Assembly: GCA_004376305.1 (NCBI GenBank)
Contig: SOKD01000306.1
Location: forward strand, 1-7,404
DNA from: Candidatus Cloacimonadota bacterium
GTDB taxonomy: Bacteria > Hydrothermota > E44-bin80
Length of the DNA: 7,404 nucleotides
Direction of reading: 5' to 3'
In this document: piece after piece, positions 1 to 6,900 of the stretch
Position numbering within the stretch: position 1 is the stretch's first letter
Layout of the letters: each line of letters starts with the position of its first letter
Notes under the pieces: model-generated
The model's input: the letters and a program-made list of their open reading frames with translations, nothing else
What the model was told of the DNA's origin: nothing
Database searches by the model: none
Made by a program: the position numbers and the translations under genes

Positions 1-1002
1 GTGGTCGGGACAACCTCCATCTATCGCGATGTCATAGGGAGACGAAGAATACATATCATCACCCACCGGTATATCTGGAAATGACTGCGCTGGAGTATCA
101 ACGATGATATATGGATCTATAGTGGACAGCGTAGCAGAAATTGCCGTTGCTTCCTCGGTTCCCATATTCTTCAAGCTGAGCGTGAGTTCAAATGATTCAC
201 CGGGCTCTGGAACGCCGTTCCCGTTTCCCGTTGCCTCTGAAGAGGTTAGTCCATAATACGTAAGTTCTGTTTCAGGAACGATTGCTGTTGCTGCGCCCTG
301 GTATATTTCTCTGGATGCATTCTGTACGAAGACGATAATTTTGCAGTTTTCATTCACCCACGATCCAGACATGGAGAAATCTCTTTCCTTCTGAGTACTG
401 TCTCCCGATGCAATGGAAATGTTCTCTCCATTTGCATCAGGCAGCATGTCCCTTACAACATCATAGAGCATACTTTGTCCCTGCCAGCTGTAGGGAATAT
501 CCGTTTCCGTCAGGATAAAGTGGAGATTCCCAGAAACCGTACCTGTCCCTGTGTTTTTGATATTTGCATATACAGTTCCTTTGAGGCTGTCTGGATCATA
601 CGTGAGCGTTAAGTCAATAGACAGAGGACTTTCAATCTGAATTCGCGTATTGTAATGGTTTCTATACGATGGGTACATATTTCCGTAGTGTTGTCCACCA
701 ATAACAGAGAGTATTCCATCGATTCTCATGTGCGGGTAACCAGGATTTCCATAGTATGAACGCCGCTGAGCGCATTCTGAAGTATAGAACGGGTCGCTGG
801 CGGATGCATGGTATGCAATGACCACGAGGTTATCGTATGTTCGTTCCCACAGTTCATAGATGCCCACCTGGGCACCAGGACAGTAGGTTCACCAGGTTGC
901 CGTAATTTCTTCTGCAACGATAACTCTCTCCGTTGCGGAAGTGAAGCTGGCACATAGCAAGAGAGTTAAAAATAATGAGAAAAACAGAGCAAAGTTTTTC
1001 AT
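1..1002 (-). CDS. Exported Omp28-like thioredoxin-fold protein, probable selenoprotein (in-frame TGA = Sec38), 3' end beyond window
   Basis: Reading the minus strand from ATG at 1002 gives 334 codons to the window edge, interrupted only by TGA at codon 38. Residues 1-23 form a signal peptide (MKN, then a hydrophobic stretch) with a likely signal peptidase I site at TSA|TE. The thioredoxin-like domain follows at about 25-110. It opens with VAEEITATW, then U38-T-Y-C41-PGA, where family members have WCxxCP. It continues with LVVIAYHAS-DPFY and has GYPHMRIDG with a likely cis-proline at P90. A middle beta-rich region spans about 110-245. Residues 249-334 resemble an Ig/CARDB-like domain (NGNGVPEPGE, LTLSLKN). 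Start choice: AGGAG lies 5 nt upstream of this ATG, and another ATG at 1006 is in the wrong frame. The likely role is an extracytoplasmic thiol/selenol oxidoreductase; the substrate is unknown. A nonsense mutation is the main alternative, but the exact catalytic position, the intact downstream frame and the hairpin argue against it. Confidence 0.85.
859..876 (-). promoter_or_regulatory. Candidate bacterial SECIS hairpin
   Basis: On the minus strand the RNA reads GGUGCCC-AGGU-GGGCAUC. This forms a 7-bp stem (four G-C pairs in the upper part, then U-A, one G-U wobble and G-C at the base) closed by an AGGU tetraloop. The stem starts 12 nt and the loop 19 nt after the UGA. Known bacterial SECIS elements lie within the reading frame just after the UGA, with a short stem and a small loop carrying G near its start; E. 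coli fdhF also has AGGU in its loop at a similar distance. The hairpin codes for the PGAQVGI region, so some pairing could be chance. Its expected role is to recruit SelB with charged Sec-tRNA. Confidence 0.72.
889..891 (-). other. In-frame UGA at codon 38, predicted selenocysteine codon
   Basis: The codon is TGA on the minus strand, between TGG (Trp37) and ACC (Thr39). The translation around it is ATW-U-TYCPGA, which matches the thioredoxin-type WCxxCP redox motif with the attacking cysteine replaced. It is the only in-frame TGA in the 334 visible codons of this gene, and the other three genes have none. Trp is encoded by TGG throughout, so a general reassignment of UGA is unlikely. If UGA were read as stop, only a signal peptide and a few residues would be made. 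Confidence 0.82.
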
Positions 1003-1007
1003 TCATT

Positions 1008-1012
1008 CTCCT
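1008..1012 (-). promoter_or_regulatory. Shine-Dalgarno of the selenoprotein gene
   Basis: AGGAG on the minus strand, preceded by a run of A, sits 5 nt before the ATG at 1002. It fixes this start over the out-of-frame ATG at 1006, which lies only 1 nt from the motif. It is the only clear Shine-Dalgarno in front of any of the four genes here. Confidence 0.8.
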
Positions 1013-1060
1013 TTTTTTGTTGAGAATTCTTCCAAATGTGCGAAAAACGCATCTATAACT

Positions 1061-1089
1061 TATCTACCATAAAAAATTGGGAGAGTCAA
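1061..1089 (-). promoter_or_regulatory. Possible promoter of the minus-strand selenoprotein gene
   Basis: On the minus strand TTGACT (1089-1084) is followed after 17 nt by TAGATA (1066-1061). The -35 match is good and the -10 match is weak (3 of 6). It would give a leader of roughly 50 nt that includes the Shine-Dalgarno. A second TTGACA lies upstream at 1112-1107 without a convincing -10 partner, so the assignment is tentative. Confidence 0.35.
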
Positions 1090-1154
1090 GTAAATTAGTA
1101 GGAATTTGTCAAGATGAGGGTTAGTGTAAAATGTACCGGGTATTTAGAAAAGTA

Positions 1155-1183
1155 TTGACATCTTGCTCTACTGGTTGTAAAAT
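1155..1183 (+). promoter_or_regulatory. Strong sigma-70-type promoter with start point at the ATG of the 1216-aa gene
   Basis: TTGACA (1155-1160), a 17-nt spacer, then TAAAAT (1178-1183): a perfect -35, optimal spacing and a 5 of 6 match to TATAAT. The -10 ends only 5 nt before the ATG at 1189, so transcription starting about 7 nt downstream of the -10 would begin on or within a base or two of the start codon. With no Shine-Dalgarno present, this predicts a leaderless mRNA for the 1216-aa gene and the genes behind it. The primary sigma factor of the host lineage is unknown. Confidence 0.65.
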
Positions 1184-1188
1184 AAGCC

Positions 1189-4100
1189 ATGCAAAAGAGA
1201 ATATCCTTCTTTGTGATTTTTATGCTCATCGGTGTTGTATTCGCTTTTTCGCTTCCTCTTGAATTTGAAATCTTTCTTGTTGATACAATCTCCTATTTTC
1301 AGATGCATCCTCACATTGCGCTTGCAAATCGGGATACATTATTCCTGACATGGACGGATTTCTTTGCCTCAGAACGGAGGGTGTTCTGTGCTAAATCAGT
1401 TAATGGCGGTTTCAACTTTCTCCCACCTGTTGAGCCTGATCCGGCAAATCCAATGAAAGCTTTTTCTTCTGTTGCTGTTTATGGAGCAAATAATCCATGC
1501 CTTGTCTGGTCTGACTATAGATTTGGTGATATTAATATCCGTTTTGCAAAATCCAATAATGAGGGCATGAGTTTTCTGCCAAGCATTCAGGTAACTGCAG
1601 ATTCGCTCCTGGATTTAATGCCTCAGGTGAATGTCTCCCGGAACGGGCAACTTGTAGTTGTTGCATGGACAACATTTTACGATACCGCCTCAATCGACTC
1701 TGTAAAACTCTTTATATCCCGGTCGCTCGATGGGGGAAGTAGTTTTTCCTCTCCTCTGCATATTGGTGGTGCTTCTCAGATTCAGCAGTTCGATTTTTCT
1801 CTGGATATGAGCAGGGATGGTGATACCGTTGCCGTTGTCTGGGAAGATGCATCTACTGGTCAACGGATAATGTTTGCTGTATCCTTTGATAGCGGCGCAA
1901 GCTACGCACCTCCTACCATTGTTGATCCTGACCCGGCTGGTCATTCTCAACCGTCCCTTGTATTATTTGCAGATTCTGTATATGTTGCTTATACCGATAA
2001 TAGAAATGGAAATCCTGATATCCGTCTGGCAAAAGCACGCATTTCAAATGCGCCTGGATTCACCAATGCAGTTATTGATAGTGAGCCGCACCTTCAGGAT
2101 CAACCTTCGCTCTTCATTGACAAAGATGGAAATACGTACATATCGTACCGGAGCGAGGAATTGCTTCTCAAGGACGCCACATTTCTTACCATCCTCAGAA
2201 AAGGGAATCCTGTTCCTTATAAAGATTATATTGGAGTGTACGGAGCCAGGAACAGCGAATCATCGATTGCTGCCTGGGATACAACAAGAATCTCTTGCGC
2301 ATGGGAATACAGTCCCGATTCACTGACGCGTATCACGGTATTTGCGCGAAGCGTTCCTGCTGCTGCACCCGGTCCCCCGCAAAATCTTCTGGCAAACGGA
2401 GGTAATCCCAGTCCCTGGGACACTTTGGTTGATTTTAGAATAACCTTTATGAAGCCATATGATCCCTCTGAAATAGCTTTGATTCTTTTCAAACTGGGAT
2501 CTCCTCCCACGCACAATTTTGATACAACCAAGACTGTTCAAGATACATTCTCTTCTGATAGCGTTTTCTTTATGGTACGGGATACTGTTGAGGGCAGTGA
2601 TCCGCTTTTTGTCTGGCTCATGGACGGCAGAGGATATGTGGATTTCAACAATAACAGCTCTGTGCTGCTGCGCATGGACAGGACACCACCTACTCCAACA
2701 GTCCTGCTGCTTCCGGACAGCAACTCTGTGGTGCCTAATCGACGCCCGTTCTTCCAGTGGCGTGCTTCAATTGACTCTGGCGGCGCTGGAATGTTGACGT
2801 ACATTGTTGCGCTTGATACCATACCCGGTTTTGATACGACAACTCAATTTTATTCAACCGGTCTGGATACTCAGATGACATTGCCTGATACCTTATGGGA
2901 TGATGAGTATTTCTGGTCAGCCATTCCTATTGACAGCGCCGGGAACTGGCAATTTCTTATCCCGATATGGAATTTTCACGTACGGGCAACACCACCACCT
3001 GTGCCATTCTCTCCGCCAAATAATGGGTGGGTAGCGAGGAATTTCCTGCTGATGTGGCATACCATTCCTGATCCTTTTGCATATGTAGAGAAGTACTTCT
3101 TCGATATAGCAACCGATTCCCTGTTCAGTACTATTGTAATCAGGGATTCAACTGCCTCACCGCAGGATACGGTTGTTCCGGTAAACAACTGGACTGTCGG
3201 AGACGCATACTGGCGTGTACGCGCGAGAAATCTTTATGGCATTAGCACCAAGTGGTCACCGCGAATGTTTTTTCAGTATGATACCATTCCTCCTCCATCA
3301 CCGGTTTTGCTATCACCGGTTGATGGCTTCATTACCAATAATCCGAGACCACTCTTTTACTGGAACTCTGTTATCGATACAATGTCTGGTCTGGATCGAT
3401 ACGGTATGGGAGTTTTTTCCAATCCCGCATTGACCGATACGGTCTTTATTGACGCAACACCTGATACGTTTACCACCCCCGGTTCTGACCTTCCTGATGA
3501 CAGTCTGTACTGGGTTGTACTGGCAGGGGATAATGCAGGAAACATCAGTGACGCCGCTGATACATTCTTGCTTGTGATCGACACACAGCCGCCTCAGATC
3601 AACACCGTTATTCCAAGCGATGGTCAGGTAGGTGTTTCGGTTTCTACGAATATTATCGTTACCTTTAGCGAGATGATGGACACTTCAACATTCTATGATT
3701 CAACGTTCATTGTCATTGATAATTTTCTGTACCGATACTACGGTACGTTTCAGTTCAATGCATCATTTGACCAACTCACCTTTGACCCGGATGAGAATTT
3801 TTATGGTGGAAGGAATATTCTCGTAACCATCAAGCGTGATGTAACCGATCTGGCAGGCAATTTGATGATTTCCGATTATACCTGGCAATTCATAATTGAG
3901 TCAGTCGATGATTCCCTTGGTCCCGTTTTATCCAACATTTCTTTTTCTCCTGATACCCTGGAAATGATACTAACGGCAACGGTATCTGATACGGGAAGAG
4001 GCAATTCTATGATTGCTGGAGCCGAATATTTTATCGATTCGATCGCTCAGGATTCCAGCGGAATGATGTGCAGAGCCGTTGATGATACGTTTGATTATGT

Positions 4101-4839
4101 AACGGAAGATGTTATTGATACAGTGCAGACCGGATCAATTCCCTATCTCTCAAATCACTGGTTGTATATTCATGGTCTTGATGCTGAAGGAAACTGGGGG
4201 CCATTTGACTCTCTCCAGTTCTGGATACGTGATACATTACCGCCACAAATAGTTATCGATAACCCCCTGGAGCATTCGCACCATTTCCTCGGGAGGAATA
4301 TTACAATCTCGATTACGGCGAACAAGGCGGTTACCATTGATACCTGTTACATTATTGGCAGTGATAATAATGTGATGGCAATTGATTTAGAGAGGGATTC
4401 GCTTGACACCGATTCCACACAATTCTCAACAACGACTATCTTTTCCGGTCTGGAATCAGGAAATGCCATGCTCTCTGTTCAGGTAAGGGACCGTTCCGGT
4501 AAAACAGGTAGTGATTCGGTAAGCATTTTTGTTGATGCTGAGGATGAATTCCTTCCGAAAAAGAGCATCTATTCCTGGCCGAATCCAGCGTCAGATGAAG
4601 TTCATTTTCGATTTTATGTTAACCGGAATGCCAGGATAACAATCGATATATTTACCATTACCGGAAGGAGAATCGCAACTCTAACCGATGATGCTGCACG
4701 GGGTGGAGCGCGTGCCAGTGAAATAGTATGGAGAACTGATAATGTGGGAAGCGATCTGTATATCTTCAGGCTCACCGCCAGCGCTCTACAGGGTAGGGAG
4801 GAGAAGTCAATCATAAAACGGTTTGCCATTGTAAAGTAG
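1189..4839 (+). CDS. Large secreted multidomain protein with Asp-box repeats, Ig-like domains and T9SS-like C-terminal sorting domain
   Basis: 1216 aa. Residues 1-19 are a signal peptide (likely cleavage VFA|FS). The N-terminal region (about 30-390) carries Asp-box-like motifs spaced 51-57 residues apart: SVNGGFNF (about 71), SNNEGMSF (122), SLDGGSSF (179) and SFDSGASY (232), which suggests a BNR/sialidase-like beta-propeller. Ig/Fn3-like modules follow, with PP-rich boundaries near 500, 600 and 698. A Big_5-like domain (about 801-904) has VIPSDGQVGVS and an ending typical of the family. Two further beta modules begin near 910 and 1015. The last 95 residues (1122-1216) look like a T9SS type A sorting domain: WPNPASD, an ITGRRIATL strand, SDLYIFRL and a final KRFAIVK. 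The likely fate is export to the cell surface or medium; no catalytic residues were identified and sialidase activity is not claimed. ATG 1189 is the first possible start, since an in-frame TAA precedes it at 1183. It ends in TAG. Confidence 0.9.
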   Translation: MQKRISFFVIFMLIGVVFAFSLPLEFEIFLVDTISYFQMHPHIALANRDTLFLTWTDFFASERRVFCAKSVNGGFNFLPPVEPDPANPMKAFSSVAVYGANNPCLVWSDYRFGDINIRFAKSNNEGMSFLPSIQVTADSLLDLMPQVNVSRNGQLVVVAWTTFYDTASIDSVKLFISRSLDGGSSFSSPLHIGGASQIQQFDFSLDMSRDGDTVAVVWEDASTGQRIMFAVSFDSGASYAPPTIVDPDPAGHSQPSLVLFADSVYVAYTDNRNGNPDIRLAKARISNAPGFTNAVIDSEPHLQDQPSLFIDKDGNTYISYRSEELLLKDATFLTILRKGNPVPYKDYIGVYGARNSESSIAAWDTTRISCAWEYSPDSLTRITVFARSVPAAAPGPPQNLLANGGNPSPWDTLVDFRITFMKPYDPSEIALILFKLGSPPTHNFDTTKTVQDTFSSDSVFFMVRDTVEGSDPLFVWLMDGRGYVDFNNNSSVLLRMDRTPPTPTVLLLPDSNSVVPNRRPFFQWRASIDSGGAGMLTYIVALDTIPGFDTTTQFYSTGLDTQMTLPDTLWDDEYFWSAIPIDSAGNWQFLIPIWNFHVRATPPPVPFSPPNNGWVARNFLLMWHTIPDPFAYVEKYFFDIATDSLFSTIVIRDSTASPQDTVVPVNNWTVGDAYWRVRARNLYGISTKWSPRMFFQYDTIPPPSPVLLSPVDGFITNNPRPLFYWNSVIDTMSGLDRYGMGVFSNPALTDTVFIDATPDTFTTPGSDLPDDSLYWVVLAGDNAGNISDAADTFLLVIDTQPPQINTVIPSDGQVGVSVSTNIIVTFSEMMDTSTFYDSTFIVIDNFLYRYYGTFQFNASFDQLTFDPDENFYGGRNILVTIKRDVTDLAGNLMISDYTWQFIIESVDDSLGPVLSNISFSPDTLEMILTATVSDTGRGNSMIAGAEYFIDSIAQDSSGMMCRAVDDTFDYVTEDVIDTVQTGSIPYLSNHWLYIHGLDAEGNWGPFDSLQFWIRDTLPPQIVIDNPLEHSHHFLGRNITISITANKAVTIDTCYIIGSDNNVMAIDLERDSLDTDSTQFSTTTIFSGLESGNAMLSVQVRDRSGKTGSDSVSIFVDAEDEFLPKKSIYSWPNPASDEVHFRFYVNRNARITIDIFTITGRRIATLTDDAARGGARASEIVWRTDNVGSDLYIFRLTASALQGREEKSIIKRFAIVK

Positions 4840-4841
4840 TT

Positions 4842-6845
4842 ATGAGACGATCATATCTTTATAGAAGATTATGTGTGTTTGTTTTTCTGTTTTCTCTGTG
4901 GTTGTGTCCCCCTATCGATGCACAGGAGAATGTGCTGGATAATACCGGCGCACACTTTTTGACCATTGATCCATTCGCAAGAAGTGCAGGGATGGGTGGT
5001 GCTTTTACGGGGGTTACTGGTGGCATTGGCTCTCTACACTTTAATCCTGGCGGGCTTGCGCTCTGCGAAGGTGACATTATATCATCCACCCACTGCGAGT
5101 GGTTTCAGGGAATGAGATTTGAGAACCTTGCTCTTTCTCACAGTATGGGATCAAAGGGAGCACTTGGTGTTGTTGCCAAGGGTTTCTATACCACCGGTCT
5201 GGAGAAACGTACAGCTGATACCCGGGAACCTGAAGGGATGTTTGGTGCTTACTTCATTGATTTTGGGGCAACATACGCAAAACAACTGCTCTATTTTTTA
5301 CCTGTGGGACTATCACTGAAGGGAGTATACGAAAAAATTGACGAAAATGCGGCTCTTGGTTTCTGCATTGATTTTGGACTTTTATACCTTACGAATATTG
5401 AGGGTTTGCAATTTGGTTTTGCACTGCGGAATATCGGTTCGGAGATGACATTCAAGAAGGAGGAATTTACATTACCCGGAGCAATCGGTGTTGGTGCGAC
5501 ATACAGAACACTCGGAGGGAATCTCCTCTTGTGTGCTGATATTGAAAAGATAGGGAAGAGAAAGGCAACAGTAGATATTGGTTGTGAGGTGCTCATTCTC
5601 AAGACGCTGTCCCTGCGTTTTGGAGCAAATGGTGAAACACGGGATGACCTTAAATCTTCAACTGCCGGATTGTCGGTTGGAGCAGGATTTGCCGTGGGAG
5701 ATGTGAAGGTTGATTATGCATTTGTGAATTATGATTATCTTGGTATGACTCATCGATTTGGACTGACGTTTACCCCCGGGGTAACCGAGTCTGAGAGGGA
5801 GCACATCCGGAAGCTTGCTCTTGAAGAAGCACGGAAATCAATGATTGAAAAAGAGCGAATGATGAGTTTAATGTATCTTGAGAAAGGCGAGGAACTCATT
5901 GCCGAGGGCAAATACGATGAGGCTATTACCAGTCTTGATATTGCACTTATCTGGAATCCGACAAGTGCAAAAGCAAAGGAACGTATTCAGCAGGCAGAGG
6001 ATGCAAAGAGAAGGAAAGAAGAAACTGATGCTTTCGATACTGGAAGGAAGGCTTTTGAAACGGGGAACCTGATTGAGGCAATTGCGCAGCTTGATAGAGT
6101 TATTGAATTGAATCCGGACAATCAGGAAGCGCAGAATCTGAGGAATGAAGCGAAATCGAGGATTGAAGAGGAATCAAGAAAGCTTGCTCAAAAACAAAAA
6201 GAAAAGAGCGAGGATATTCAATCACTTTTCAGCAATGCAGTGAAGGAATACTCCAGAGGAAACTATAGAATTGCGATCTCAAAATGGCAGAAGGTACTGA
6301 ATTTTGATCCAACACGTAACGATGCTCGATCATACATTGATAAGGCAAACAGAAAGCTCCTCGATAGGGTTGCATCGCTCGAGAGCACGTTGAAGATACA
6401 GGTAAGCAAGAAAGATTGGCTTGGTGTTGTTTCGACGGCGAATAATATCAAATCTCTTGATCCTTCAAACCAGGTAGCGGTCAGTAGTGAAAAGAAAGCA
6501 AAGGTTGAGATAAGCGCGCTCGTACAGGCAAATCTCAAGAAGGCAAAAGAGTACTATCAAAAAGGGAACATGTTTTCGAGTGAGGAGTATTTCCGGATTG
6601 TCCTGAGGTATGATCCCGGCAACGCGAAAGCAAAATCGTATATTAAGAAGATTGAAAGAGGCGGGAAACATGAAGATGCGGACAAGTGGTATTTAAAGGG
6701 AATTGATGCTTACATAAAGCATCAGTATAAACTTGCAATTTCATACTGGAATAGATGTCTGACGATAGACCCCGAATACGAGAAGGCGAAAAAGAATATG
6801 GAGAGGGCTCGAAAGAAGCTCGTTGAACTGGGTGAATCACCATAG
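4842..6845 (+). CDS. PorV/UPF0164-like outer-membrane barrel fused to TPR repeats
   Basis: 667 aa. Residues 1-27 are a signal peptide (likely cut IDA|QE). Residues 30-312 resemble the PorV/PorQ/UPF0164 barrel family (FadL-like fold): the start has GAHFLTIDPFARSAGMGGAF and LHFNPGGLAL, and alternating beta strands end in HRFGLTFTP. A charged helical linker (about 313-340) leads to TPR-like repeats near 340-385, 396-440, 459-505, 514-555 (degenerate), 559-605 and 611-660, several carrying the A/Y-x-x-G-x-Y and DP/NP signatures (for example GKYDEAI, ELNPDNQEA). If the barrel sits in the outer membrane, the TPR part probably faces the periplasm. It starts 2 nt after the TAG of the upstream gene with no Shine-Dalgarno, which suggests translational coupling in an operon. 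In known T9SS, PorV shuttles cargo bearing C-terminal domains; the same role here is inference. It ends in TAG. Confidence 0.88.
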   Translation: MRRSYLYRRLCVFVFLFSLWLCPPIDAQENVLDNTGAHFLTIDPFARSAGMGGAFTGVTGGIGSLHFNPGGLALCEGDIISSTHCEWFQGMRFENLALSHSMGSKGALGVVAKGFYTTGLEKRTADTREPEGMFGAYFIDFGATYAKQLLYFLPVGLSLKGVYEKIDENAALGFCIDFGLLYLTNIEGLQFGFALRNIGSEMTFKKEEFTLPGAIGVGATYRTLGGNLLLCADIEKIGKRKATVDIGCEVLILKTLSLRFGANGETRDDLKSSTAGLSVGAGFAVGDVKVDYAFVNYDYLGMTHRFGLTFTPGVTESEREHIRKLALEEARKSMIEKERMMSLMYLEKGEELIAEGKYDEAITSLDIALIWNPTSAKAKERIQQAEDAKRRKEETDAFDTGRKAFETGNLIEAIAQLDRVIELNPDNQEAQNLRNEAKSRIEEESRKLAQKQKEKSEDIQSLFSNAVKEYSRGNYRIAISKWQKVLNFDPTRNDARSYIDKANRKLLDRVASLESTLKIQVSKKDWLGVVSTANNIKSLDPSNQVAVSSEKKAKVEISALVQANLKKAKEYYQKGNMFSSEEYFRIVLRYDPGNAKAKSYIKKIERGGKHEDADKWYLKGIDAYIKHQYKLAISYWNRCLTIDPEYEKAKKNMERARKKLVELGESP

Positions 6846-6900
6846 CGGTACGTATCCTCCCTGTGCGATATAAACTATTTCTCTTATTTAAACTGACATT
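6846..6900 (+). other. Short intergenic gap
   Basis: 55 nt between the barrel-TPR gene and the sensor gene. No terminator hairpin or clear Shine-Dalgarno is visible. The weak -10-like TAAACT at 6889-6894 lacks a recognisable -35, so read-through from the upstream operon is the simpler view. Confidence 0.5.

Larger units (their letters stand above)
1003..1188. other. Divergent intergenic region
   Basis: This 186-bp AT-rich spacer separates the minus-strand selenoprotein gene from the plus-strand gene cluster and holds the elements listed separately. Also visible is a small 4-bp hairpin, TGCG-AAAAA-CGCA (1039-1051 on the plus strand), within the presumed leader of the minus gene. CAAGATG (1110-1116) and CATCTTG (1159-1165) form a 7-bp inverted pair, the second overlapping the right-facing -35. 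No terminator, RNA gene or further ORF is supported. Confidence 0.6.

Noticed and set aside
889..891. Nonsense mutation making the minus-strand gene a pseudogene
   Set aside because: There are no other stops or frameshifts in 334 codons, the TGA is exactly at the catalytic Cys, and a SECIS-like hairpin follows. It is not excluded without homologues or selB/selC.
726..953. Minus-strand 75-aa ORF overlapping the redox motif region
   Set aside because: It is a shifted frame inside the selenoprotein gene, with no Shine-Dalgarno and no recognisable protein features. The true frame shows a signal peptide and thioredoxin motifs on both sides of the TGA.
950..955. Lipobox at Cys17 (LLLC) of the selenoprotein
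   Set aside because: The residue before Cys is Leu rather than Gly, Ala or Ser, and a better signal peptidase I site (TSA|TE) follows at residue 23.
1004..1006. Alternative ATG for the minus-strand gene
   Set aside because: It lies in a different frame, which lacks the thioredoxin motifs, and is only 1 nt from the Shine-Dalgarno.
1039..1051. Small hairpin TGCG-AAAAA-CGCA as a terminator or riboswitch
   Set aside because: The stem is only 4 bp, no U-run follows in a useful direction, and no riboswitch core is recognisable.
1110..1165. Inverted 7-mers CAAGATG and CATCTTG as an operator
   Set aside because: They are short and 42 nt apart, and partly explained by TTGACA-like promoter words; not convincing alone.
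1690..2541. Several overlapping ORFs on both strands within the 1216-aa gene
   Set aside because: They are shadow frames of a long gene with clear domains; none has its own Shine-Dalgarno or protein-like features.
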